A DNA stretch of 64,000 nucleotides from Mucilaginibacter straminoryzae (GTDB taxonomy: Bacteria; Bacteroidota; Bacteroidia; Sphingobacteriales; Sphingobacteriaceae), in contig NZ_JALJEJ010000002.1 of assembly GCF_022953055.1 (NCBI RefSeq), positions 558,001-622,000 on the forward strand. Reading direction: 5' to 3'. Positions 1 through 7,882 of the stretch are shown here, piece by piece; within the stretch, counting starts at the first letter, position 1; each line of letters starts with the position of its first letter. Under the pieces are notes generated by a model. It was given only the letters and a program-made list of their open reading frames with translations, was not told the origin of the DNA and did not search any database. A program made the position numbers and the translations under genes.

Positions 1-579
1 TACAGAAAGCAACAGGAAAACAGTTTGCAGGGTATCTGTAATGATGATAGTTTTTAACCCGCCTTTAAATGTGTACGACCAGATGAGGATAAGATAAAGC
101 GCCACGGTAACACCGAAGGGCACATGCAAGGCATCAAAAATAAAACGCTGAAAAACAATAGCTACCAGGTATAAGCGAAATGCTGAACCAATAACCCGCG
201 AAACGATGAAAATTACCGAACCGGTTTTGTAACTATAGTAGCCAAATCGCTTTTCGAGGTAGGTATAGATAGATACCAGGTTCAGCTTATAATAAAGCGG
301 CAGCAAAACATAAGCAACTATAACAAACCCGACTGCATTGCCCAAAACAAACTGAAAATAGCCAAAGCCTGAACCTTTCACCGCACCGGGCACAGAAATA
401 AATGTCACACCGGAAAGGGCCGTGCCAATCATCCCGAAAGCAACGAAATACCATTTGGAATTACGGTTAGCAATAAAGAAACTGGAGTTATCAGACGAGT
501 TCCTGGAGGTGAAGTAAGATACACCGATAAGCGCGGCGAAATAACCTACAACAAAAAGCAGTAGTACAAGTGGCGACAT
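1..579 (-). CDS. Sodium:solute symporter (SSS family), 3' end cut by window edge
   Basis: I read 193 codons from an ATG at 577-579 down to base 1 with no stop, so the C-terminal half or more lies outside the window. The protein begins MSPLVLLLFVVGYFAALIGV and continues with several hydrophobic membrane segments. The stretch SSFFIANRNSKWYFVAFGMIG followed by GVTFISVPG is typical of the first helices of SSS-family sodium/solute symporters. It lies 26 bp downstream of murQ on the same strand, so the two are very probably co-transcribed. By context (inference) it would import N-acetylmuramic acid or a related cell-wall sugar, as inner-membrane transporters linked to murQ do in other Bacteroidota. 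The family call is firm; the substrate is not shown by the sequence. Confidence 0.85.
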   Translation of the reverse strand, partial: MSPLVLLLFVVGYFAALIGVSYFTSRNSSDNSSFFIANRNSKWYFVAFGMIGTALSGVTFISVPGAVKGSGFGYFQFVLGNAVGFVIVAYVLLPLYYKLNLVSIYTYLEKRFGYYSYKTGSVIFIVSRVIGSAFRLYLVAIVFQRFIFDALHVPFGVTVALYLILIWSYTFKGGLKTIIITDTLQTVFLLLSV

Positions 580-605
580 AAAGTTTAATATTGAAGGGTG
601 ATTGG

Positions 606-1421
606 CTAATATTGCTTACTCTGTAATGCAGTAAGGGCCTGCCTTACGCTTCCGTGCTGTTCGAGCAGACGGGCGGCAGTCTCTTTATCACAACCGGTTT
701 CCTGCATAATGATATTCACGCCGCGGTTGTACAGCTTATGATTGGTCAGTTGCATGTCCACCATTTTATTACCCTTTACCCGGCCCAGACTAATCATTAC
801 CGAAGTGGTTAACATATTCAGCACCAGTTTTTGAGCGGTACCCGCTTTCATGCGGGTAGAGCCCGTTAAAAACTCCGGACCAACTACTACCTCAACCGGA
901 TACTTAGCCTCCTTACCTATCGGGCTGCCGCTATTACAAACCACACAACCCGTTTCCAGACCATGCCAGTTTGCCGCAGCCAATCCGCCCAATACATAAG
1001 GTGTATTACCCGAAGCTGCAATGCCAACCAGTACATCTTTATTACTGATGTGATACTCCTGCAGGTCTTTCCAGGCCTGCTCTTGATCATCTTCTGCAAA
1101 CTCAACCGCTTTTCGAATGGCGGTATCGCCGCCTGCTATAATACCAATTACCCAATCGTGCGAAACGCCGAAAGTAGGCGGAACTTCTGAAGCATCCAAT
1201 ATCCCCAAACGTCCGCTTGTACCCGCACCGATATAAAATAACCTTCCGCCAGCTTTCATTTTTTCGGAGATCACACCCGCAAGCGCACTGATTTGGGGGA
1301 TACATTTTTCCACCGCCAGCGGCACAGTCTTATCTTCGTTATTAATATTGGTAACAATATCTGTAATAGACATTTTGTGAAGATCCGAGTAGCGGGAGTC
1401 TTTTTCGGTAGTGGCTTCCAT
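606..1421 (-). CDS. murQ: N-acetylmuramic acid 6-phosphate etherase
   Basis: MurQ cleaves the lactyl ether of MurNAc-6-phosphate, giving GlcNAc-6-phosphate and D-lactate in cytoplasmic cell-wall sugar recycling. The 271-residue product is a SIS-domain protein. GGRLFYIGAGTSGRLGILDASE (about residues 58-79) is the sugar-phosphate binding signature of MurQ, followed by VPPTFG and by LTGSTRMKAGTAQKLVLNML, another MurQ hallmark. It is slightly shorter than the roughly 300 residues of enterobacterial MurQ but ends with the usual small helical C-terminal region. The ATG at 1419-1421 is the only sensible start. It is divergent from a DeoR-type regulator and followed closely by an SSS symporter. A TATGTTTG -7 box and an operator-like repeat lie directly upstream. 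A MurNAc kinase, needed to make the substrate, is not adjacent. Confidence 0.95.
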   Translation of the reverse strand: MEATTEKDSRYSDLHKMSITDIVTNINNEDKTVPLAVEKCIPQISALAGVISEKMKAGGRLFYIGAGTSGRLGILDASEVPPTFGVSHDWVIGIIAGGDTAIRKAVEFAEDDQEQAWKDLQEYHISNKDVLVGIAASGNTPYVLGGLAAANWHGLETGCVVCNSGSPIGKEAKYPVEVVVGPEFLTGSTRMKAGTAQKLVLNMLTTSVMISLGRVKGNKMVDMQLTNHKLYNRGVNIIMQETGCDKETAARLLEQHGSVRQALTALQSKQY

Positions 1422-1459
1422 TATATTATTTATATAGGTTTAATTCAAGCGCATTCATG

Positions 1460-1494
1460 CAAACATAATAAAAAATAACGCAAGAAAACGCAAA
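1460..1494 (-). promoter_or_regulatory. Predicted promoter and operator of murQ
   Basis: On the minus strand a perfect Bacteroidota -7 box TATGTTTG sits at 1467-1460. Upstream of it at 1494-1480 is TTTGCGTTTTCTTGC, whose first four bases could serve as a -33 TTTG with a rather long 23-bp spacer. The same 15 bases occur upstream of the NagZ-AmiE fusion gene, which points to a repressor site overlapping the promoter. Site and promoter are inferred from pattern only. Confidence 0.55.
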
Positions 1495-1507
1495 TAAAAA
1501 GTAAATT

Positions 1508-1556
1508 TCATGAAATATTCATGATACAAAAAGCAAGAAACGGCAAAGAAACGCAG
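1508..1556 (+). promoter_or_regulatory. Candidate operator region of the DeoR-type regulator
   Basis: Bases 1508-1524 hold two TCATGA hexamers five bases apart, making a near-perfect palindrome. Bases 1533-1555 hold two overlapping variants of the murQ operator motif, GCAAGAAACGGCAAA and GCAAAGAAACGCA. A near-consensus -7 box (TATATTTT, 1600-1607) lies just before the regulator's ATG. The arrangement suggests autoregulation. Inference. Confidence 0.4.
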
Positions 1557-1614
1557 ATGACAACATGTGTTTAAACATCTTCTTTAGAAACATATTTTTT
1601 ATATTTTTATCGTC

Positions 1615-2358
1615 ATGCTAAAGGAAGAAAGACAGCAGTATATTATTAACCAGATTAATATCCACAATAAGGTATTATCAACAGACCTCAGCGCGCAGCT
1701 TAATGTCTCGGAAGATACCATCCGCCGCGACCTGAACGAACTGGCCGAGCTGGGCAAGATTGTTAAAGTTTACGGCGGCGCGCTATCCAAATCCTTTCAT
1801 TATCCATTCTCTGGCAAAGAGGTTTACAACAAAGACGGCAAAAAAGAAATCGCCCGCAAAGCCGCTAAACTAATCGAAGACGGCATGGTTTTACTGATCG
1901 GTGGCGGAACAACCATGATTGAACTGGCCCGTATCTTTCCAGAAAACCTGCACTGCACCATCTTCACCATTAGCCCACTGGTAGCCCTTGAACTGGTTGA
2001 ACACCCTAACATGAGTGTGAACCTGCTCGCCGGGCAATTAGGCGGCAATTCGCATATCGTCACCGGATCGCAGGTGATCAGCCAACTTTCGGAGATCAAA
2101 GCCGATTTGTGCTTTCTGGGCACCAATGGCATTTCACTTACACACGGCATTACCGATTCTGACTGGGAAGTCGTACAGGTAAAAAAGGCCATGATTAAAT
2201 CTGCCAGTAAAACTGCAATCCTTAGCATCAGCGAAAAACTGGATTCTGTTCAGAAAATGCAGATCTGTAACTTGAATAATATCAACTGCCTGATTACTGA
2301 TGCCGACGAAAGCCATGAAAACGTTAAACGCTATGCAAAAAAGATAACTGTACTGTAG
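1615..2358 (+). CDS. DeoR-family transcriptional regulator (probable regulator of the MurNAc locus)
   Basis: The 247-residue protein has the standard DeoR/GlpR layout. An N-terminal winged helix-turn-helix (about residues 5-57, with LSAQLNVSEDTIRRDLNELAELG matching the family signature) is followed by a DeoR C-terminal sugar-phosphate sensor domain (about 75-235) with LIGGGTTMIELAR and CFLGTNGISLTHGITD. DeoR proteins usually act as repressors released by a phosphorylated sugar. It is divergent from murQ and convergent with the NagZ-AmiE fusion gene, and the repeated motif in the surrounding promoters is the obvious binding candidate. A MurNAc-6-P or GlcNAc-6-P effector is inference. It is not related to the RpiR-type MurR of Escherichia coli, so I give no symbol. 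Confidence 0.9.
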   Translation: MLKEERQQYIINQINIHNKVLSTDLSAQLNVSEDTIRRDLNELAELGKIVKVYGGALSKSFHYPFSGKEVYNKDGKKEIARKAAKLIEDGMVLLIGGGTTMIELARIFPENLHCTIFTISPLVALELVEHPNMSVNLLAGQLGGNSHIVTGSQVISQLSEIKADLCFLGTNGISLTHGITDSDWEVVQVKKAMIKSASKTAILSISEKLDSVQKMQICNLNNINCLITDADESHENVKRYAKKITVL

Positions 2359-2370
2359 TACAGCTATCTT
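2341..2370 (+). terminator. Stem-loop at the end of the DeoR gene
   Basis: Bases 2341-2353 pair with 2358-2370 (13 bp, one mismatch) around the loop TGTA. The hairpin overlaps the stop codon of the regulator and is followed by a T-rich stretch. It could end transcription between the two convergent genes. Confidence 0.5.
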
Positions 2371-2379
2371 CTTCCTTGT

Positions 2380-5300
2380 TTATTTTTTAATCACACGCTT
2401 GTGCCGGTGATGAGGCGCTTTGGGGCGCACAGCCGGCTTTACCGGTTCTTTAACCGGCGCAGCCTTTACGGCATCAGCAGCCTCTTTCTTCCTCATGGCA
2501 TCGTAGATAACTTCCTGGATATTGCTGCGCACGTTCATGCTCGATAATTTACCGTTATCGCCACCATCAGGATTTACCCGGTTAGAAAAGAACAAATACA
2601 GCAGGTTATATTTCGGATCGGCCCAAACACCTATCCCGGTAAAACCTGTATGACCGAACGTTTGCGGCGATACACTTAACGACGGGTAAGGCGATTTACT
2701 GGTGGCGTTATCCTTCTCGGGCTTATCCCAACCAAGCCCCCTACGGCTAATTTCGCTATGGTAAGCGGTGAAGTAATCGATCGTCTCCTTTTTCAGCAGC
2801 CTCACCCCATGCAGCTCACCGCCATTTAACAGCATTTGGTACAGTTGTGCCAAATCGTAAGCGTTACTGAACAAGCCTGCATGCCCTGCAACACCACCAA
2901 ACATAGCCGCCCCCGGATCGTGCACATCTCCGCGCATCTGCTGCATGCGGAAAGTTTTTTCGTTTTCAGTCGGCGCGATCAAGTCCAGTGGCTCGTGCTC
3001 CAAAGGCTTAAACGTAGTGCTCATCATATTCAGCGGCAGGTAGAAAGTGTTACGCACATACTGATCGAGCGTTTGCCCGGTCACCTGCTGAACAATCATA
3101 CCTAAAAGGATAAAGTCGTTATCACTGTACACATATTTATTAGGCGCACCCAGTTTACTGTTGAGGATACGGGTTTTCATAGTATCAATGTAGTCTGCGC
3201 GCATATACATATGATTAGCCACCCTTACACTGTATAACTTATCCGGTGTTTCGTGGTAAAAACCTGGCTTAGGCCTGCCGGTTGTTGGATCAATAGTTTC
3301 TTTATAGAACGGAATAAAAGCAACCAAACCAGCCTGATGCAGCAATACATCTGTAAGCTTTAACCCTTCTTTGTTAGAACCACGCAACCATGGTAAATAA
3401 TCGCCAACGGTTTTATTAATATCCAGTTTACCCTCCTCGTACAACTTCATCACCGACACATTGGTCGCACTAATTTTGGTTACTGAAGCCATATCGTACA
3501 CCGTTTGTAAGGTAACGGGCTCTTTTGCATCGTAAGAAAGATGGCCATAGGCTTTATAGAAACCTACTTTACCATCTTTAGCAGCCAATACCACACAACC
3601 CGGTGTAGCACCGGCAGCAATGGCGTTATTGGCAATAGAATCGATGCGTGTGAGTGCGGTGCTATCCAAACCGGCTTCATTAGCTGCAACCACCGGGAAA
3701 TAATAATTAGTGGTTACACCGGTACCATATTTAAAACGATCTACCGTTACTGGGAGTGTCCCTTTAGGCGTAATCTTGCCGATCAGCAGGTCAATAGCAA
3801 CATCGTGCATCAGACTGTCATCCTCATAAGCTGCGACGATATTATTTGCGTCGGCAATATTTTTTATGGCGTAAGGGTTACCAAATGCAAAGCTGATGAC
3901 GTTTTTCTGTTGCTGTAACTGGCGCACCACATTCACCGCCGTGTTACTGATGCCAAAATTACGTGCCGGGTATTTCGCGTATTTATGCATCGAAACAATT
4001 ACAGCGTCATAACCAGACCGCAACTGTTGCAGAATCTGTTTGGCTTTCAGGCTATCATCCTGATAAGACAGATAATAACAATCTGCGTTATACAGCTCGT
4101 GCACCCGCGAAGCGAAATGATTCTCTTTTTCCAACCCTAAACCTACAAAGGCAACTTTCCCGATCCGGTTTAAAGGCAACGCATTTTTATCTGCCTGCGC
4201 TACAACGGTAATAGCCTTTTCATAAGCGAAACGTTTTAACCGGTCAACGTCTTTATTCAAATCCTGCTGAATATTCAGCGTATCGATCTCCTTTAACGTA
4301 TCCAGTCCAAGTTTATATTTAGCATATAAAACCTTTTTTACGCGCGCATCTATATCGGCCCAGGTGAGCTTATCATCTTTAATTGCCTGGCGGATTTTCT
4401 TGATACTTCCTTCCACATCGCCCGGCAGACAAAGCATATCGTTACCCGCAATTAAAGATTGCAAAGCGGCATCGCCTTTCGGATAATACTTCGCCACGCC
4501 TTTCATTTCCAGCGCATCTGTAAACGTTATGCCGCCAAACTTCAGTTGGTCGCGCAGTAAGCCGGTCACATTATTTTTTGATAAAGATGTTGCCTGGTTA
4601 TGCGTAGTATCTATCGCCGGGATATAAAGGTGGGCTACCATCATGCTACCCACGCCAGCCTTGATCATTTCACGGAACGGATAAAGCTCCAGCGAATCTA
4701 ATTGCGCCAGAGACTTGTTGATTACCGGAAGGTCCAGGTGCGAATCAACCGCTACGTCACCGTGGCCGGGGAAGTGTTTGGCGCAGGCCAGGATGCCGCC
4801 ATCCTGCATGCCCTTCATGATACGGGTACCGTATAAGGCTACCTTATATTTATCCTCGCCGAAAGAACGGAAGTTAATAACCGGATTATTAGGGTTATTG
4901 TTGATATCCACTACCGGCGCATAATCTACCTGGATACCCGCCCTTCTGCACTGTGCGGCAATGGCATTACCAATATTGTAGGCAATCTGCGCGTCGCCGG
5001 TGGCACCAAGCGTCAGTTGATCCGGAAATGGCTTTACATCACCAAAACGCATCCCCAACCCTGTTTCGCCATCCACACAGACCAATAAGGGAATTTTAGA
5101 TTTTGATTGTAGCTCATTCAGCACCTTTGCTTGCTGAACGGAATTTCCCTGAAAAGCACATACCGAACCTACTTTATATTTCTTGATATACTTTTTAATA
5201 TCCTCATCAAAAAACACCACTTCTTTTCCCCGCCGTTCAGAAAGGCGGAGCACCATCAACTGGGCTATTTTTTGATTTTTATTCAGCTTCCTGAATGCTT

Positions 5301-5412
5301 TTTTTACCCATTTATCGGCCTGGGCCGAATCGCGGTCTACAGTTTGACCAATGGCGCTGATACTACCGCATAGGGCGGCCGCCAGGAGAAAGGATCTGAA
5401 AGCAGATGACAT
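2380..5412 (-). CDS. Exported NagZ-type GH3 beta-N-acetylglucosaminidase fused to a serine beta-lactamase/AmiE-type domain
   Basis: Residue numbers count from a TTG at 5445; I prefer the ATG at 5412 (residue 12), which opens a signal peptide ending near SISAIGQ. Residues about 45-385 form a GH3 NagZ-type domain: KHFPGHGD at 223-230, the NagZ Asp-His dyad in VAVDSH (D234, H236) and the nucleophile in FTDALEM (D310). Residues about 400-580 are a GH3 C-terminal domain. Residues about 590-985 are a serine beta-lactamase-family domain with SVTK (S654, K657), YSDN near 773 and HTG near the end. A basic Pro/Lys/His tail closes the protein. In Bacillus subtilis NagZ and the amidase AmiE are separate exported neighbours that remove GlcNAc and then the peptide from MurNAc. 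Here both activities appear joined, probably in the periplasm. The amidase role is inference; esterase or carboxypeptidase activity is possible. Confidence 0.88.
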   Translation of the reverse strand: MSSAFRSFLLAAALCGSISAIGQTVDRDSAQADKWVKKAFRKLNKNQKIAQLMVLRLSERRGKEVVFFDEDIKKYIKKYKVGSVCAFQGNSVQQAKVLNELQSKSKIPLLVCVDGETGLGMRFGDVKPFPDQLTLGATGDAQIAYNIGNAIAAQCRRAGIQVDYAPVVDINNNPNNPVINFRSFGEDKYKVALYGTRIMKGMQDGGILACAKHFPGHGDVAVDSHLDLPVINKSLAQLDSLELYPFREMIKAGVGSMMVAHLYIPAIDTTHNQATSLSKNNVTGLLRDQLKFGGITFTDALEMKGVAKYYPKGDAALQSLIAGNDMLCLPGDVEGSIKKIRQAIKDDKLTWADIDARVKKVLYAKYKLGLDTLKEIDTLNIQQDLNKDVDRLKRFAYEKAITVVAQADKNALPLNRIGKVAFVGLGLEKENHFASRVHELYNADCYYLSYQDDSLKAKQILQQLRSGYDAVIVSMHKYAKYPARNFGISNTAVNVVRQLQQQKNVISFAFGNPYAIKNIADANNIVAAYEDDSLMHDVAIDLLIGKITPKGTLPVTVDRFKYGTGVTTNYYFPVVAANEAGLDSTALTRIDSIANNAIAAGATPGCVVLAAKDGKVGFYKAYGHLSYDAKEPVTLQTVYDMASVTKISATNVSVMKLYEEGKLDINKTVGDYLPWLRGSNKEGLKLTDVLLHQAGLVAFIPFYKETIDPTTGRPKPGFYHETPDKLYSVRVANHMYMRADYIDTMKTRILNSKLGAPNKYVYSDNDFILLGMIVQQVTGQTLDQYVRNTFYLPLNMMSTTFKPLEHEPLDLIAPTENEKTFRMQQMRGDVHDPGAAMFGGVAGHAGLFSNAYDLAQLYQMLLNGGELHGVRLLKKETIDYFTAYHSEISRRGLGWDKPEKDNATSKSPYPSLSVSPQTFGHTGFTGIGVWADPKYNLLYLFFSNRVNPDGGDNGKLSSMNVRSNIQEVIYDAMRKKEAADAVKAAPVKEPVKPAVRPKAPHHRHKRVIKK

Positions 5413-5474
5413 GTAAATAAATTTAGATATGAATATACAGCTCAATTACCAGCTTGTGCACTTCCAATAAAAAA

Positions 5475-5491
5475 CAGCAAGAAAACGCAAA
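5475..5491 (-). promoter_or_regulatory. Operator-like motif upstream of the NagZ-AmiE gene
   Basis: The minus strand reads TTTGCGTTTTCTTGC at 5491-5477, identical over 15 bases to the motif before murQ and in the same orientation. It lies 65-79 bp from the preferred ATG, against 59-73 bp for murQ, and the downstream T-rich stretch TTTTTTATT is also shared. Confidence 0.5.
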
Positions 5492-5585
5492 ATCAGATAA
5501 ACAGCTATTTGGTTTTAAATAACGGCATTAAGGTATATATTTATTTCATGAAAATAAAAGCAATAGTTTAGGAAAGACAAAACAT

Positions 5586-5598
5586 GCAACAAAACGCA
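5586..5598 (+). promoter_or_regulatory. Degenerate copy of the operator motif upstream of the GntP gene
   Basis: GCAACAAAACGCA matches the first 13 bases of the GCAAGAAAACGCAAA motif at all but one position. It lies in the 322-bp region between the divergent fusion gene and the permease gene, nearer the permease. It may bring the permease under the same regulator. Inference. Confidence 0.35.
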
Positions 5599-5734
5599 CA
5601 CAAAAGTTACAAAGGCGCATCACACTGCACCTCCGTGTGACATAATTTTCCGGCGAGTGCTCTTCAATTAATATTTAATTGCTAATTTGATTGCATTCAC
5701 CAATTATCTACCGGTTTCTGACGGAATATCGCTT

Positions 5735-7042
5735 ATGGCTCTTATTATACTGGCGCTGTGTATCGTCACGCTCATATTGCTTATAACAGCATTTAAAACC
5801 AACCCATTTATCGCCTTCCTGCTGGTATCGGTATCGGCGGGACTGTTATTAAAAATGCCACCGCAAGCGGTAATCGCTTCCATCAATAAAGGCATTGGCG
5901 ATACGCTTGGTTCGGTTACCATCATTATCGTCCTGGGCGCCATGCTGGGCAAACTGGTTGCGCTAAGCGGCGCAGCAGAAAGCATCGCCAACCGGTTGAA
6001 GAATATTTTCGGTCCGCAGTATTTAACCTATGCCATGGCCTTAACGGGCTTTGTAGTAGGCATACCTTTATATTATAATGTAGGGTTTATCTTACTGGCG
6101 CCTATTATTTTTTCCGTCTCCTATAGCTCGCGCCTCCCGGTGGTTTACGTAGGCTTGCCCATGCTTGCCGCACTTTCGGTAATGCACGGCTTTATACCGC
6201 CCCACCCTTCCCCCATGACACTTATCGGAATTTTCCATGCCAGCATTATCAAAACATTTATTTACGGACTGATTGTAGCCATACCGGCGATCATCCTGGC
6301 GGGGCCTGTTTTTGCTTCGCGGTTAAAAAAGGTTGGAACAATTTATCCGGCTACAAGCGTTTCAGACAACAGTAAACCTTTGCCCGGTGTGCTCAACAGT
6401 TTGTTATCATCTTTACTGCCGGTTATCATTATCATTATTGCTTCGGTAGTTACCAGTTTGGCAGACAAAAACAGCACGTCTTTTCAGCTTGCGCATTTTA
6501 TCGGCGACCCGGTTGTTGCCATGCTCATCACCATTATAGTTAGCACCTACACACTCGGCATCAGAACGCAACGATCCTTAAAGGAGGTGATGGCGTGTTA
6601 TACTGATTCTGTAAAAGATATTGCCATGATCCTGCTAATCATCGGCAGTGCAGGTACCCTGAAACAAATATTTGTGGACAGCAAACTGAGTGATGAAATA
6701 ACCGCACTGGTCGTTCGCTGCTCGCTCGAACCCCTTGCACTGGCCTGGCTGGTAACTGCCGTATTGCGCACGTGCCTGGGATCATCCACCGTAGCCGGGC
6801 TAACTGCAGCTGGTGTTTTATTCCCTGCCACGCAACATACCGCCATTAATCCAGAACTGATGGTATTATCTATCGGGGCCGGAAGTTTATTCGGATCGCA
6901 CGTAAATGATACCGGCTTCTGGCTTTACAAAGAATACTTTAAACTCTCTGTCAGGGAAACGTTCTTCTCGTGGACGATGATGGAAAGCCTGGTATCCTTT
7001 CTCGGACTGACCGGGGTGCTGATCCTGAATCAGTTGGTTTAA
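5735..7042 (+). CDS. GntP-family permease
   Basis: The protein is almost wholly hydrophobic (about 435 residues, a dozen predicted membrane helices) and shows GntP-family features: FKTNPFIAFLLVSVSAGLLL near the N-terminus, VVGIPLYYNVGFILLAPIIF, and HGFIPPHPSPMTL, the conserved motif of gluconate-type H+ symporters. Near the end SLFGSHVNDTGFWLYKEYF is also typical. A longer frame opens at a TTG at 5687, but the ATG at 5735 starts directly at the first helix and is preferred. The gene is divergent from the NagZ-AmiE fusion and carries a variant of the locus operator motif. The family usually carries gluconate or related sugar acids. Here it may carry a cell-wall sugar acid such as MurNAc, which is inference from position. 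Confidence 0.85.
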   Translation: MALIILALCIVTLILLITAFKTNPFIAFLLVSVSAGLLLKMPPQAVIASINKGIGDTLGSVTIIIVLGAMLGKLVALSGAAESIANRLKNIFGPQYLTYAMALTGFVVGIPLYYNVGFILLAPIIFSVSYSSRLPVVYVGLPMLAALSVMHGFIPPHPSPMTLIGIFHASIIKTFIYGLIVAIPAIILAGPVFASRLKKVGTIYPATSVSDNSKPLPGVLNSLLSSLLPVIIIIIASVVTSLADKNSTSFQLAHFIGDPVVAMLITIIVSTYTLGIRTQRSLKEVMACYTDSVKDIAMILLIIGSAGTLKQIFVDSKLSDEITALVVRCSLEPLALAWLVTAVLRTCLGSSTVAGLTAAGVLFPATQHTAINPELMVLSIGAGSLFGSHVNDTGFWLYKEYFKLSVRETFFSWTMMESLVSFLGLTGVLILNQLV

Positions 7043-7058
7043 CATTTCCCACTTCGCA

Positions 7059-7529
7059 CTAAACTCGCTCGCGGATCAACTTCTTAATCACGGCAATCTG
7101 CCCCAGGTGATAGTGCGTGTGTTCAATCAGTCCGAGCAGGTTACGGTAATAAGTCCCGTACTTTGGGTCGGCAAAATCCTTATCGAGCGCTTCAGAGGGT
7201 AGGCCTTCAATTAGTCTAATTAATTCTTCAGCTTCAGACCTGATCCGCATGAGCATAGCCGACCAAGCCTCTTCCGATTCAACAGGCGGGTGATCAAAGC
7301 TGAATTTATCCTTGGCCGTAAGCGGCTGCCCTTTCAACACGCTTGAAATTGCCGTAACGTAATAGCCAATATGATAACTTAAAGCGGCAATAGTATTTAA
7401 CGTCCCTACTTTGGCAATAGCTTCCTGCCATGACACATCTGCTAACTGAGCGGTCAGGTTAGAAGCCGTCCAGTTTCCACCGAAATAAACTTCTTTTAAA
7501 TGCTTTGCCAATTGTGCAGAGGTATCCAT
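7059..7529 (-). CDS. DinB-like/DUF1572-type four-helix protein
   Basis: The 156-residue protein starting MDTSAQLAKHLKEVYFGGNW looks like a DinB/YfiT-type helical bundle. Metal-ligand histidines fit the spacing seen in this superfamily: one in the middle (LSYHIGYY) and two near the end (IEHTHYHLGQIAVIKKLIRE). Members include stress-induced proteins and thiol transferases, but the reaction here cannot be read from the sequence. An in-frame non-ATG start at 7571 would add 14 residues; the ATG at 7527-7529 is preferred because the extension does not look like this family. It is convergent with the GntP gene with a 16-bp gap, and I see no functional link to the neighbours. Confidence 0.75.
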   Translation of the reverse strand: MDTSAQLAKHLKEVYFGGNWTASNLTAQLADVSWQEAIAKVGTLNTIAALSYHIGYYVTAISSVLKGQPLTAKDKFSFDHPPVESEEAWSAMLMRIRSEAEELIRLIEGLPSEALDKDFADPKYGTYYRNLLGLIEHTHYHLGQIAVIKKLIRERV

Positions 7530-7882
7530 AGTTTGATTAACAGTTAAACTAATATAAGTAATTATCAGCACCTGAGCTGACCTTCCGCATCACCAATTCT
7601 GACATCGTTATTAACGGCAGATTGGGAAAATTCGTTTTTATTCAGTACCTTTATAAAATAATCGCCGCCATCATTATTCCTATTTAGACCTTGCGGGTTT
7701 TTCTTCAACAACCACCCGCCGGAAATATTCAGGCAGATACAAACTGAAGCTATTCCCTTTAACTGATTTTGTATCTGTATAAGTTTTCACAGACCACTTA
7801 GCACAAGTAATCTGGCACGATAGAAAATTAAGTTGCACCGCAAACAGCTTTACGGTGCAGAGTGTAATCATTAAAAACAACT
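7530..7882. other. 353-bp intergenic region, probable 5' leader of the cold-shock gene
   Basis: I see no convincing gene. A short hairpin is possible near 7834-7859 (TGCACCG pairing with CGGTGCA), just upstream of the cold-shock gene. Long structured leaders are common for cold-shock genes, so this may be regulatory. A 66-codon frame on the minus strand is discussed under rejected items. Confidence 0.4.

Noticed and set aside
5687..5734. Upstream TTG start for the GntP-type permease adding 16 residues
   Set aside because: The ATG at 5735 begins right at the first membrane helix, as expected for the family.
7680..7880. 66-codon open frame on the minus strand between the DinB-like and cold-shock genes
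   Set aside because: The end (LYLPEYFRRVVVEEKPARSK) looks somewhat protein-like, but I recognise no family and it runs into the presumed cold-shock leader. A gene remnant cannot be excluded.
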